NCBI RefSeq assembly: GCF_005696555.1
Contig: NZ_CP040005.1
Span: 1,116,001-1,180,000, forward strand
Origin: Actinomyces sp. oral taxon 171 str. F0337
Lineage (GTDB): Bacteria > Actinomycetota > Actinomycetes > Actinomycetales > Actinomycetaceae
DNA length: 64,000 bases
Reading direction: 5' to 3'
Both the position numbers and the translations under genes were made by a program. This document shows positions 34,565 through 43,248 of this stretch, piece after piece. Under the pieces are notes generated by a model. The model did not search any database. It worked only from the letters and a program-made list of their open reading frames with translations, and had not been told where the DNA came from. Each line of letters opens with the position of its first letter. The stretch's first letter is position 1.

Positions 34565-36088
34565 ATGACGAGCACAGACGAGCACCGTCAGATCATGAGT
34601 CCGAGCGGCGCTGGGGAGGGTCAGCAGAAGGCCGAGTTCCACGCGCTCGCCCTCGACCTCGGCTCCAGCTCCGTGCGGGCGGTCCTGGGAAGCTACCGAC
34701 AGGGCGTTGTCAGCACCGAGGAGGTCTTCCGGCTCCACCACCAGGCGGTGGACGACCACGGCACCCTCACCTGGGACCTCGAGCGCATCATGGATGGTGT
34801 TCGTCGGAGCATCGCCATGGCGACGCAGCGCCTGGGGCGCGCCCCCGACAGCATCGGCATCGACACCTGGGGAGTCGACTACGGCCTGCTCGACGCCCAA
34901 GGGGAGCTGCTGCACGCCCCGCGCGCCTACCGGGACCGGCGCATGGCCCGTTGGGCCGCTGACCTGGACCGGGCACTCCCCGAGGGGACGGCCTGGCAGG
35001 AGACCGGCATCCTGCCTCAGCAGATCAACACGGTCTACCAGCTCTACGCGGACCTGAGGCAGGAGCCCGACCTCATCGGGCGGGTGGATCGCTTCCTGCC
35101 CCTGCCCGATCTCGTGGCTCACCTGCTCGGGGCCCCCGCGCAGTCGGGGCGGGCGATCGCCTCGACCACCGGGCTCGCCTCGCCCGGGGCTCGCGGCTGG
35201 TCGGCGCGTGTGCTCCAGGCCGCCGGGATCCCCGAGGAGTGGATGCCTCCGCTCGTTGACGACGCCACGGTGGCCGGTACGACGCCGGAGGGGATCAGCA
35301 TCGTGCGGCCCGGCGGGCACGACACCGCCTGCGCCGTCCACGCGCTCGGTCTGGCCGGTGACGAGGTGCGCCTGTTCATCTCCTCAGGATCCTGGAGCCT
35401 CATCGGTGCCGCCGTTCCCAGCCCCATCCTGGATGGGGCGGCGCTGCGGGCCGGACTGACCAACGAGGTCCGTACCGACGGAGGCATCCGGCTGCTGCGC
35501 AACCTCACCGGTTTCTGGTTGCTCCAGGAGTGCCAGCGCTCCTGGAACGAGCCCGACACCGGTGCGCTGGTCGAGGCGGCGGGGGAGAGTGCCTCGCTCG
35601 GGGTCGTCATCGACCCCGACGACGAGCTCTTCGCCAGCCCTGGTGACATGCCCGACAAGATCGCCGACTGGTGCCGCCTCCACTACAAGATCGCTCCCGA
35701 GGGACCGGCGCAGACGGTCCGGCTCATCCTCGAGTCGCTCGCCTGCGCCCATGCCGCCTACGCCCAGGGGCTGCAGGACGTCGTCGGCGACCAGCTGGAC
35801 CCGGCGGCACCGATCCACCTGGTGGGAGGCGGGGCGCGCAACAGCCTCCTGCCGGCAATGACGGCGGCGGCCTGCCACCGCCGGGTTATTGTGGGCACGC
35901 CGGAGGCCAGTGCCCTGGGCAACATCCTCGCCCAGCTCGAGGCGGCCGGTGTCCTCGACCCGAGCGCTCGCGGCGAGGTGCTGCGGCGCAGCATCCGCTC
36001 CGTGGAGGTCGACGCCTCCGGGGCCATCGCCGATCCCGGTGCCTTCGACGCCATGCGGGAACGGTTGCTCAACGCCACTGCCGACTGA
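34565..36088 (+). CDS. FGGY-family sugar kinase, rhamnulokinase-like (acts probably as fuculokinase)
   Basis: A 507-residue FGGY kinase. ALDLGSSSVRAVLG binds phosphate, IDTWGVDYGLLD contains the catalytic Asp region, and LVGGGARNSLL is the adenosine motif. IDTWGVDYGLL is a hallmark of the rhamnulokinase (RhaB) branch rather than E. coli FucK. Between fucI and the mutarotase gene, its likely substrate is L-fuculose, giving L-fuculose 1-phosphate for FucA. Substrate is inferred from context. Confidence 0.85.
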   Translation: MTSTDEHRQIMSPSGAGEGQQKAEFHALALDLGSSSVRAVLGSYRQGVVSTEEVFRLHHQAVDDHGTLTWDLERIMDGVRRSIAMATQRLGRAPDSIGIDTWGVDYGLLDAQGELLHAPRAYRDRRMARWAADLDRALPEGTAWQETGILPQQINTVYQLYADLRQEPDLIGRVDRFLPLPDLVAHLLGAPAQSGRAIASTTGLASPGARGWSARVLQAAGIPEEWMPPLVDDATVAGTTPEGISIVRPGGHDTACAVHALGLAGDEVRLFISSGSWSLIGAAVPSPILDGAALRAGLTNEVRTDGGIRLLRNLTGFWLLQECQRSWNEPDTGALVEAAGESASLGVVIDPDDELFASPGDMPDKIADWCRLHYKIAPEGPAQTVRLILESLACAHAAYAQGLQDVVGDQLDPAAPIHLVGGGARNSLLPAMTAAACHRRVIVGTPEASALGNILAQLEAAGVLDPSARGEVLRRSIRSVEVDASGAIADPGAFDAMRERLLNATAD

Positions 36089-36144
36089 CCACCAGCCTCA
36101 TCACACCATTTCAACTGAACACCCACCACACGAAAGGAGCAACG

Positions 36145-36573
36145 ATGCTCCGCAATATTCCCGCCAACCTGTCACCCGAACTCGTCAAGATCCTGCTCGA
36201 GATGGGGCATGGGGATGAGATTCTCCTGGCCGATGCGAACTTCCCCGGGCACCACCTCCACCCCAACACGGTGCGAGCCGACGGTCTGGGGATCCCCGAC
36301 CTGCTGAGGTCCATCCTCACGCTCATGCCCCTGGATCGGTACAGCAGCTACCAGGTGGCCCTCATGGAAACGGTTGGCGACGACCCTCGGCCCCCGGTGT
36401 GGGACGTCTATGAGCAGATCTGGAACGAGGCCGAGAAAGAAGCCGGACCGGTGAGCGTCAAGACGATTGAGCGCATGGCCTTCTACGACTACACCCCCAG
36501 CGTCTACGCCGTCGTCCTCACCGGCGAGACCGCCTTGTACGGCAACCTCATTCTCAAGAAGGGTGTGCTGTGA
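36145..36573 (+). CDS. fucU: L-fucose mutarotase (RbsD/FucU family)
   Basis: Speeds the exchange between alpha and beta L-fucose so that the isomerase gets its preferred form. The 142-residue protein has GHGDEILLADANFPG with the conserved His and Asp, RADGLGIPDLLRSIL and the C-terminal TGETALYGNLILKKGV. The ATG at 36145 follows AAAGGAG. The stop overlaps the fucP start (TGATG). Confidence 0.94.
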   Translation: MLRNIPANLSPELVKILLEMGHGDEILLADANFPGHHLHPNTVRADGLGIPDLLRSILTLMPLDRYSSYQVALMETVGDDPRPPVWDVYEQIWNEAEKEAGPVSVKTIERMAFYDYTPSVYAVVLTGETALYGNLILKKGVL

Positions 36574-37901
36574 TGACTGCGATCCGTGACTCCGTGGCTG
36601 AGGAGGCCCCGGTCCGGAAGGGGACATCCGGGCGGGGGTTCCTGTATCCGGGCATGGTGCTGCCCTTCTGTCTGCTGGTCTCCTGCTTCGCCGCCTGGGG
36701 CCTGGCCGGAAACATGACCGATCCTCTGGTCAAGGTCTTCCGATCCGTGTTCTCCATGAACAATTTCCAGTCCTCCTTGGTGCAGTCGGCCTACTACGGG
36801 GCCTACTTCTGCCTGGCGATCCCGGCGGCCTTCATCAACAGCCGCCTGGGCTACAAGGGCGGTGTCCTCATCGGGCTGGTGCTGGCGGGAACCGGCGGGC
36901 TCCTGTTCATCCCCGCGGCCTACGTCATGACCTACTCGGTGTTCCTGACAGCCCTGTTCACCCTGGCCGCCGGCCTGTCCATTCTGGAGACCAGCGCCAA
37001 CCCCTTCGTCATGTCCATGGGGCCGGAGCACAACGCCACGCGGCGTCTCAACTTCGCGCAGGCCTTCAACCCCATCGGCTCCAATCTCGGGGTGCTTCTG
37101 GCTGCCCTGCTGATCCTGCCCAAGGTGAACCCGGCCACCGCCGAGCAGCGCGCAGCCATGAGTCAGGAGACGCTGCTGGCCACCCAGAGCGAAGAGCTCA
37201 AGGCCGTCATGGGCCCGTACGTCGCTCTCGGGCTCCTCTACATCCTGCTGGCCGTCATGATCGGTCGGGTCAAGGTCGTGGAACGGCCGGTGGAATCCAC
37301 CGCGGGCGAGAGCGGCGGACCGGGCAGGCTCATGCGCCTGCTGCGGAACAAGCGCTACAGCTTCGGAGTGGTGGCGCAGTACTTCAACGTGTCGGCCCAG
37401 ACCTGCATCTGGACCTACACCCTGCACTACGTCACAGACGCCCTGGGGGTGTCGGACAAGATCGCCGGATACTGGTTGCAGGCGAGTCTCATCGTCTTCC
37501 TGGTCTTCCGGTTCCTCATGGTGGGTCTCATGGGGCGGTATGACGCACGCAAGCTGCTTCTGCTCATGTGCTCCCTCGGGGTCGGCCTGTCCCTGTTCGC
37601 CATGGTGAGCGTGAACATCCTGGGGGTACTGGCCATTGTCTCCCTGTCGGCGTGCATCTCTCTGCTGTTCCCCACCATCTACGGTGAGGCCCTGCTGGGG
37701 CTGGGGGAGGACACCAAGTACGGGGCCGCCGGCCTGGTCATGGCCATCATCGGCGGAGCCACCATGCCTCTGGTGCAGAGCTACATCATGGACAAGACGT
37801 CTCCTGCAGTGTCCTACATCACGGTAGCTGGGTGCTTCGTGGTGGTGGCCGCCTACGGGCTCTACACACTGCGCGCGCCTAGGCCCGTCAGCGCTGCCTG
37901 A
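36573..37901 (+). CDS. fucP: L-fucose:proton symporter FucP
   Basis: Imports L-fucose with protons. The 442-residue MFS protein has about 12 helices and typical FucP segments: SFFAAWGLAGNMTDPL-like start (written CFAAWGLAGNMTDPLVK), QSAYYGAYFCLAIPAA and ILETSANPFVMSMGPE, then NFAQAFNPIGSNLG. Start at ATG 36573 or the GTG one codon earlier. Its last 25 codons and the region behind are repeated at 38407-38601. Confidence 0.94.
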   Translation: MTAIRDSVAEEAPVRKGTSGRGFLYPGMVLPFCLLVSCFAAWGLAGNMTDPLVKVFRSVFSMNNFQSSLVQSAYYGAYFCLAIPAAFINSRLGYKGGVLIGLVLAGTGGLLFIPAAYVMTYSVFLTALFTLAAGLSILETSANPFVMSMGPEHNATRRLNFAQAFNPIGSNLGVLLAALLILPKVNPATAEQRAAMSQETLLATQSEELKAVMGPYVALGLLYILLAVMIGRVKVVERPVESTAGESGGPGRLMRLLRNKRYSFGVVAQYFNVSAQTCIWTYTLHYVTDALGVSDKIAGYWLQASLIVFLVFRFLMVGLMGRYDARKLLLLMCSLGVGLSLFAMVSVNILGVLAIVSLSACISLLFPTIYGEALLGLGEDTKYGAAGLVMAIIGGATMPLVQSYIMDKTSPAVSYITVAGCFVVVAAYGLYTLRAPRPVSAA

Positions 37902-38021
37902 CGGAAGACACTCACACCATTCTCTCCGCCCACTTCGTAGCGAGTGGGCGGAGAGAATGCTCGGTGGAACCGCTTGGCAAGGATGATTCCAGATCCCAGT
38001 TGAGTGGGAGCAGTCGTGAGG
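37827..38021. repeat. 195-bp direct repeat, copy 1 (fucP end, terminator, fucosidase end)
   Basis: Matches 38407-38601 at a constant offset of 580 bp with four mismatches by eye. It contains the true end of fucP, a strong hairpin, and a decayed copy of the fucosidase 3' end: the TGA stop in copy 2 is changed here. Copy 1 is the authentic fucP end. Confidence 0.92.
37918..37959. terminator. 17-bp bidirectional terminator hairpin, copy 1
   Basis: Perfect 17-bp arms 37918-37934 and 37943-37959 with loop TCGTAGCG, 16 bp after the fucP stop. It suits the end of fucP and, in the other copy, the end of the fucosidase gene. Confidence 0.75.
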
Positions 38022-38037
38022 GCCTGACTCATGACGC

Positions 38038-38406
38038 TTAGTGTGCTGGGGGTGGGGTGCTCAGAGTGGTGAGAATTTGCTCGGCCTTGGGGGTTTGTCG
38101 TGGGGCGGCGTTGATGTTGATGACGACCTCCTGCAGGCCGTGCAGTTCGCGTACGATCCTGGCGATGCTCATCCCGGTGGTGTCCTGGAGGTATCGGGCT
38201 ACGGCCAGAGCAGCCATCACCATCGTCAGGTGGGCCTCGATGGCATCGCGAGTGTTGTGGAAGACGGGGCGGGCTCGCAGGTCGTGCTTGCGCATCGGCG
38301 AAGGACTGCTCGATGTGCCACAGCTCGTGGTAGGAGGAGACGACCTCGGCGGCTTGACCTGTTTCAGCGTTGATGTCCGTTTTGGGTGGTTGGATCAGAC
38401 TGGACT
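38038..38406 (-). pseudogene. Transposase remnant, IS1634-like (C-terminal fragment with frameshift)
   Basis: On the minus strand one frame gives YHELWHIEQSF and the next gives MRKHDLRARPVFHNTRDAIE and a helix-rich end, together the C-terminal DDE region (final Glu in HIEQSF) of an IS1634-type transposase. One extra base near 38294 separates the two frames. The N-terminal two thirds and both inverted terminal repeats are missing. It is enclosed by the 195-bp direct repeats and must be inactive. Confidence 0.8.
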
Positions 38407-38601
38407 GCTGGGTGCTTCGTGGTGGTGGCCGCCTACGGGCTCTACACACTGCGCGCGCCCAGGCCCGTCAGCGCTGCCTGACGGAAGGCACTCACACCAT
38501 TCTCTCCGCCCACTTCGTAGCGAGTGGGCGGAGAGAATGCTCAGTGGAACCGCTTGGCAAGGATGATTCCAGGTCCCAGTTGAGTGGGAGCAGTCGTGAG
38601 G
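38407..38601. repeat. 195-bp direct repeat, copy 2
   Basis: Second copy of 37827-38021. It carries the authentic 3' end of the fucosidase gene (stop at 38541-38543) and a duplicate of the fucP tail (38407-38481) without a gene body in front. Confidence 0.92.
38498..38539. terminator. 17-bp bidirectional terminator hairpin, copy 2
   Basis: Same stem-loop as 37918-37959, arms 38498-38514 and 38523-38539. On the minus strand it starts right behind the fucosidase stop codon. Confidence 0.75.
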
Positions 38602-39872
38602 ACTCCATGGTCATGACTCACCTGTGTCTGTCCATCTCCCGGTCTCGACGATCTCCAGTCGAACTCCGCAGGCAGGCGGTCAAGCGGGACTGCGACATTC
38701 TCCAGGGCAAAGAGAACCGCATGGTCTCCGTGAGACATGAGTCGCGCACCCGGTAGTGAACAAGCCTGCTCCAGTAGCTCCGCAGAGGGGTGAGACAGTT
38801 CCGCTCTCGCTGCTCGCATCCACGCGCCTAGTCCCTTCAGGCAGGCGCGTTGAGGGGCAGGAATGGTTCCGTCGGCGTGCGGGCCGACGTTGAGCAGGAG
38901 ACGTCCTCCCCGTGAGACGACGTCGACCAGGTGTCGAGCTGCGGACGGGCCGGTGAGGTAATGCTCATTGCCCTCCATCCGGTTGTAGCCGAAGGATAAT
39001 CCGATGCCGCGACAGTTCTCCCACCGGTCCGCAGCCTCCGAGTCGCGCATTGCCTGATATTCACTAGTCTCGTAATCGGAGTGGAACTCACCGAAGCGGT
39101 CATTGACGACGCCCTCCGGACATAATTTGTAGTAGTGCTCAAGCAGTGTTCCCAGTCCGTGGGCGTCGAAATTCTTCGCGCAGTCCGGCCACTCGATGTC
39201 GTTCCAGAAAATATCGGGGTGATACCTCTCAAACAGGTCAAGGCAGTGATTGAAGATATAGCGCCCATACTCGGGGTCCACAGATCTGGCGAGCAGTTCA
39301 AGGTCTTTTTCGCTCAGGATAACGGGGAAAGGTCTGTAATGCCAGTCCAGTCCTCCCGAATAATATGCGCCGAAACGTAGTCCTGCCCGACGTGTCGCCC
39401 GTGAGATTTTTTCGACGAGGTCTTGTCGGGGGCCGCGTTGAACCGTGTTGCGACCATAGGTTTCGGGGGCCTCCCATAGGGTGATGCCGTCGTGGTGCTT
39501 GGTCGTTAGGACAACCAGCCCTGCTCCGGCTTCTTTGAACAGCTCGGTCCAGTCGTCAGGGTCGAACTTTTCAGCATGCCACATGTCCAGAAAACCGTCA
39601 TACGGCAGGGAGCCGTAGGTCTCGTGGTGGTACTGGGAGGCGCGGCTATCCGGAATTCGTATGGTGTTGAAGTACCACTCGGCGTAGGAGTTATGAGTGA
39701 ACCACGTCCTCTCATCGGGTTCGGTGCCGAGCTCTCCGTGAGGTTCTGCCCAACTTGGTACCGAATACGCTCCCCAGTGAATGAAGATCCCAAGGGGGGT
39801 GTGGTCCAGCCACTCAGGCTGATGGGTTCCCAGGCGATCTCGGTGCTGCGATATAGGTGGTCGATTCATCAC
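38541..39872 (-). CDS. Alpha-L-fucosidase, GH29, cytoplasmic
   Basis: Releases L-fucose from fucosyl-oligosaccharides, retaining mechanism. The 443-residue protein shows the GH29 pattern FIHWGAYSVPSWAEP, TKHHDGITLWEAPETYG, YYSGGLDWHYRPFP and FWNDIEWP, whose Asp is the expected nucleophile. It has no signal peptide, membrane anchor or sorting signal, so it acts inside the cell on sugar brought in by the adjacent ABC transporter. Its ATG directly abuts the permease stop. Base composition is lower in GC than the fucIKUP half of the island. Confidence 0.92.
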   Translation of the reverse strand: MMNRPPISQHRDRLGTHQPEWLDHTPLGIFIHWGAYSVPSWAEPHGELGTEPDERTWFTHNSYAEWYFNTIRIPDSRASQYHHETYGSLPYDGFLDMWHAEKFDPDDWTELFKEAGAGLVVLTTKHHDGITLWEAPETYGRNTVQRGPRQDLVEKISRATRRAGLRFGAYYSGGLDWHYRPFPVILSEKDLELLARSVDPEYGRYIFNHCLDLFERYHPDIFWNDIEWPDCAKNFDAHGLGTLLEHYYKLCPEGVVNDRFGEFHSDYETSEYQAMRDSEAADRWENCRGIGLSFGYNRMEGNEHYLTGPSAARHLVDVVSRGGRLLLNVGPHADGTIPAPQRACLKGLGAWMRAARAELSHPSAELLEQACSLPGARLMSHGDHAVLFALENVAVPLDRLPAEFDWRSSRPGDGQTQVSHDHGVLTTAPTQLGPGIILAKRFH

Positions 39873-40709
39873 TCAGCGACCTCCAAAGGCGCCGAGAGTG
39901 ACGCCCTTCTCCAACTGACTCTGCAGGAAGGCGACGATGAAAAAGGAAGGGATGACCGACATGGACACGGCGGCCATCATGGGTCCCCAGTCCGTGCCTC
40001 TCTCTCCTGAGAACATCTGAAGTCCCAACGAGATTGTGGCCAGGTCCGCATCATTGACGACGATCAGAGGCCACAGGAATGTTGACCAATAATCGATGAA
40101 GGAGAAGACGCCAACGACGAGTATCGGAGCCTTGAGCAGCGGGATGAGGATGTGCCAGAGGATCTTGAGGTCGCCGGCCCCATCGATTCTGGCCGCCTCC
40201 TCGAACTCAAGGGGCAGGCTCAGGATGAACTGTCGGATGAGGAACGCCCCGAAGGCTCCGAAGGCAAAGGGAAGAATGAGGGCCGTGTAGCTGTTGACCA
40301 GTCCGAGGTGCTGGAATCCGATGTATAGAGGGATGACAAGCACCTCCTGGGGAAGCACCAGAGTTCCCAGAAACAGCATGAACAAGTGGTCTCGGAATCG
40401 GAATCGAAGTCTGGCGAAGGCGTAGGCGCTCAGCAGTGAGACTGCCATGGTCAGGGCTGCTCCGCAGGTCGAGACAAGAATAGAGTTCAAGATGATGCGT
40501 CCCAGGGGAATCTGCTGAGTCGCCTCGGTGTAGTTGTCCCATGCAAGGCGGGTGCCTGTGAGTGAGGCTCCTGAGGAAAACACCTCAGATGTCGGCTTGA
40601 GGGAAGAAGCCAACATCCAGGCGAATGGGAAGAGGAATGCTATCGCTATCAGTGTGAGTAGCGAGTAGGAGAGAAATTTGCCAATTTTGGATCGGTGTTC
40701 AAGAGTCAT
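39873..40709 (-). CDS. Sugar ABC transporter permease (MalG type)
   Basis: A 278-residue inner-membrane subunit of a carbohydrate-uptake (CUT1) ABC transporter. It has about six helices and the EAA motif EEAARIDGAGDLKILWHILIP (abridged), which contacts the ATPase. The C terminus LEKGVTLGAFGG is typical of MalG-type permeases. Overlaps the next permease by 11 bp. No ATPase gene lies nearby, so a shared MsiK-like ATPase elsewhere is likely. Confidence 0.92.
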   Translation of the reverse strand: MTLEHRSKIGKFLSYSLLTLIAIAFLFPFAWMLASSLKPTSEVFSSGASLTGTRLAWDNYTEATQQIPLGRIILNSILVSTCGAALTMAVSLLSAYAFARLRFRFRDHLFMLFLGTLVLPQEVLVIPLYIGFQHLGLVNSYTALILPFAFGAFGAFLIRQFILSLPLEFEEAARIDGAGDLKILWHILIPLLKAPILVVGVFSFIDYWSTFLWPLIVVNDADLATISLGLQMFSGERGTDWGPMMAAVSMSVIPSFFIVAFLQSQLEKGVTLGAFGGR

Positions 40710-41619
40710 AGTTCACCCACCTCTTCTGCTGGCTGAATTGAAGGGCCGTCAGCAGCATAACGATTACGAATAGTATCCAGGCCAGGGCGGAGGCGTAGCC
40801 CAGCTTGTCGAAGGAGAATCCGTTGCGGTACAGTGCGAGCACAATGGTGTTTGTCGACTCACCTGGTCCTCCTTTTGTGAGAAAGAATGGTTGTGCGAAT
40901 ACCTTGAATGCTCCGATGACGGTCATGACGGTGCAGAAGAAGAACGTCGGAGACAGGATAGGGAAGACGACCTGGAAGAATCGTCTGAATCCAGTTGCGC
41001 CGTCGAGTTCGCTGGCCTCCAGTATGGACGGGTTGATGCCGTTGAGACCGGCAGTAAGGACCACGATGTTGTAGCCAAGACCCTGCCATAAGCTCATGAT
41101 GACGAGCGACCCCATGGCAAGGCTGGAGTTGTTCAGCCAGGGCAGCGAGGGGAGCCCTATGCTGTTAAGGGCAGAGTTCACCACCCCTTCGTCATTGAGG
41201 AGGAGGCGCCAGATCAACGCATTCCCTGCCATTGGGGTGACGACGGGGATGAAGAAGATGATTCGCAGCACTCGAGAGAACCTGTTGGGGAGGTGCTGCA
41301 GCCAGTAGGAGATACCGGTAGAGATGATGAGGTTGGCACCTGTGTACAGAAGGGCGAACACCACGGTGTTCTTAAGGATGGTGTAGAACGCTGGGTCCTC
41401 CCCCGAAATCATTCGTCGATAGTTGTCAAGGCCGACGAACTCTGATGTTCCCAGAAGCGACCATGAAAACAACGAGATGATCAGTGACGCGATCAGGGGG
41501 ATGATGATGAAAACCAGAAACCCTGTCATGCCGGGTGTCAGGTAGGCGATGATGCGCAGTGTGTCTCGGGGAGCTCTGTGGCGCCTTCGATTCTCAGCGG
41601 TGGTTGCGGCTCCCATCAT
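40699..41619 (-). CDS. Sugar ABC transporter permease (MalF type)
   Basis: A 306-residue partner permease of the same CUT1 transporter, with about six helices, the N-terminal segment LTPGMTGFLVFIIIPL, and the EAA motif as LEASELDGATGFRRFFQVVFP (abridged). Start overlaps the binding-protein stop (ATGA), so the three transport genes are translated as a unit. Confidence 0.92.
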   Translation of the reverse strand: MMGAATTAENRRRHRAPRDTLRIIAYLTPGMTGFLVFIIIPLIASLIISLFSWSLLGTSEFVGLDNYRRMISGEDPAFYTILKNTVVFALLYTGANLIISTGISYWLQHLPNRFSRVLRIIFFIPVVTPMAGNALIWRLLLNDEGVVNSALNSIGLPSLPWLNNSSLAMGSLVIMSLWQGLGYNIVVLTAGLNGINPSILEASELDGATGFRRFFQVVFPILSPTFFFCTVMTVIGAFKVFAQPFFLTKGGPGESTNTIVLALYRNGFSFDKLGYASALAWILFVIVMLLTALQFSQQKRWVNYDS

Positions 41620-42866
41620 CCTGCACTCTCTTGCAGGTCCTTGAGGATGTCTGCCGCGGTACGTGAGCCACGGTAGCCTTCTGGGCAGTACTGGGTGAAG
41701 GACGTCACGATCTGATTCCAGTTTGCTGGGGTTACCAGAGCGGTCCCGTGGTCCAGGAGGAATTTGATGGCTTCAACATTTCCGGCCGGTTTACCTTCTG
41801 CCCATCCGTCGATTTGGGAGCCGATGGATGGTACCGTCCCGCGGGTGCGTGCCACCTTGCCAATGACCTCAGGGCTGACCAGCTTCATGATGTTTTTAAA
41901 CGCGGCATCCTTGTCCGGACAGTTTTTGCCGATCCCGAAGCCCGATCCCTGAATGACTCCGATGGCCTGTCCGGAGTCACTGGGGATGACGCACACACCC
42001 AGGTTGTCGTTGAGCTGCTCGGCGAAGGTCGCGTACATCCACGGGCCGTCAATGATGGCGGCAGCCTGACCAGAGGTGAATGCGCCTTGTGCGACCTCGT
42101 CGCCGTCTGAAGCGGAAGGAGCCTTGGCGTAGCCGTTGACTGCGGCAAGGTCAAACGCTTTCTGCACGGACGAGACGAAGGCGCTGGAGGTCAACGAAAG
42201 GTTTCCCTTGTCGTCGAGGGCGGTGGCGCCATTGGCGTATGCGAATGCTCCAGGAGCGTTGTCCATAAGATTTGGTTTGATGGCCATGCCGACCTTCCCA
42301 CCAGCAGTCAGGGCCTTCATGTCCGACAGGAATTGTGCGTAGGTGTACTTGGTTGTCGGCTCCTTCAACCCTGCTGCCTTGAAGGATTGCCGGTTGTAGA
42401 ACATGACGCAGGGCTCTGCGTCGTACGGCAATGCGTAGATTTTTCCGTCCACCGTCATGCCTTCAATCATGGCCTTGTTGAAGACTGACGTGTCGACCCC
42501 GTGCTTCTTGATGAGATCGTTCAGCGGTTCCATGATGCCGACGAGCTCCTTGGTTCGGGCTGCCTGTGTGGTCAGGATCCCTGGAGCGTCGGCTGCCGTC
42601 ATTCGGGTTTTGGCCTTGGTGTAGTAGTCGTTGTAACTGGGACCTGAGAAGTCGAGCTTGAAGCTGGAGTCAGTTTCTTTGACTGCGTCGACGAAGGCCT
42701 GCCACTGGGCGCGGTCCGACTCGCTGGACACCCACGTGAACATCTGAGTTGGGGCGTTGTTGTTCTTGCTCTTCCCTGATGAGCATGCTGACAGCAGTGC
42801 TGCTGCCGTCCCACTCAAGAGCGATGCCGAGATGAAGGCGCGTCGGGGAAATGAAGGTGGGGTCAT
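41616..42866 (-). CDS. Sugar-binding lipoprotein of the ABC transporter
   Basis: A 416-residue extracellular solute-binding protein (family 1). The N terminus has a Tat-like FPRRAFISASLLSG and the lipobox LLSAC, so the mature protein is anchored by Cys 28 or so to the outer face of the membrane. Position before two permeases and a fucosidase suggests fucosylated oligosaccharides (human-milk, mucin or blood-group type) as ligand; this is inference. First gene of the four-gene operon. Confidence 0.92.
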   Translation of the reverse strand: MTPPSFPRRAFISASLLSGTAAALLSACSSGKSKNNNAPTQMFTWVSSESDRAQWQAFVDAVKETDSSFKLDFSGPSYNDYYTKAKTRMTAADAPGILTTQAARTKELVGIMEPLNDLIKKHGVDTSVFNKAMIEGMTVDGKIYALPYDAEPCVMFYNRQSFKAAGLKEPTTKYTYAQFLSDMKALTAGGKVGMAIKPNLMDNAPGAFAYANGATALDDKGNLSLTSSAFVSSVQKAFDLAAVNGYAKAPSASDGDEVAQGAFTSGQAAAIIDGPWMYATFAEQLNDNLGVCVIPSDSGQAIGVIQGSGFGIGKNCPDKDAAFKNIMKLVSPEVIGKVARTRGTVPSIGSQIDGWAEGKPAGNVEAIKFLLDHGTALVTPANWNQIVTSFTQYCPEGYRGSRTAADILKDLQESAG

Positions 42867-43248
42867 GGTCTTCTCTCTTCAGTGAGTGCGTAGGGGTGCC
42901 TCGTTGCAGCCGCTGGGGTCCGACGGCGATGTCGGAAGCAGTGGATGATGGCGGTAACATTAACTTGGTCACAAAAGGGTGTCAACCGTTGGGACTTGCT
43001 GAATGCCCTGAAATGAAGCGAAATAGTGGGTGCGTCGAGGTGTCGGGAGGTGTGGGTCGCGGAGGAGTGGTCTGTGGGGTGAGGAGGGTTGAGTGAGCGC
43101 TGACATATAGGTTGCCGTTGCCTTTGCCGGAGATTGCTGCTGGTTGGGGCGTGCACTGGGGGCAGTGTCGGGTGCTCGGGGGACGGCAGTCGCCCTCCAG
43201 GTGGGGCGGTCGTCGAGAACCGCTCACCCGGAGAGGTGGTCGTCGGCG
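42867..43248. other. Non-coding region between the ABC operon and the LacI-type gene
   Basis: About 380 bp. The ABC-operon promoter lies at 42957-42985; the remaining bases (43000-43248), downstream of the LacI-type gene, show no coding frame, tRNA or repeat. Confidence 0.5.
42957..42985 (-). promoter_or_regulatory. Promoter of the fucoside ABC/fucosidase operon with LacI-type operator candidate
   Basis: On the minus strand TTGACA (42980-42985), a 17-bp spacer and TAATGT (42957-42962), the best sigma-70-like promoter in the window. CAACGGTTG (42983-42991, minus strand) overlaps the -35 element, a near-palindrome of the CG-centred type bound by LacI-family regulators, and a LacI-family gene lies next to it. 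Confidence 0.65.

Noticed and set aside
32789..35341. 850-codon open frame on the minus strand opposite fucI and the kinase gene
   Set aside because: It is the antisense shadow of GC-biased third codon positions; its translation is Gly/Val/Asp/Leu-rich without any domain, and it contradicts two well-conserved genes.
38022..38406. Complete insertion sequence
   Set aside because: Only the C-terminal part of one transposase is present, frameshifted, with no terminal inverted repeats and no short target-site duplication.
37862..38449. 195-codon minus-strand frame over the repeat and IS scar
   Set aside because: It is a chance fusion of the decayed fucosidase end, the frameshifted transposase fragment and the duplicated fucP tail; not a gene.
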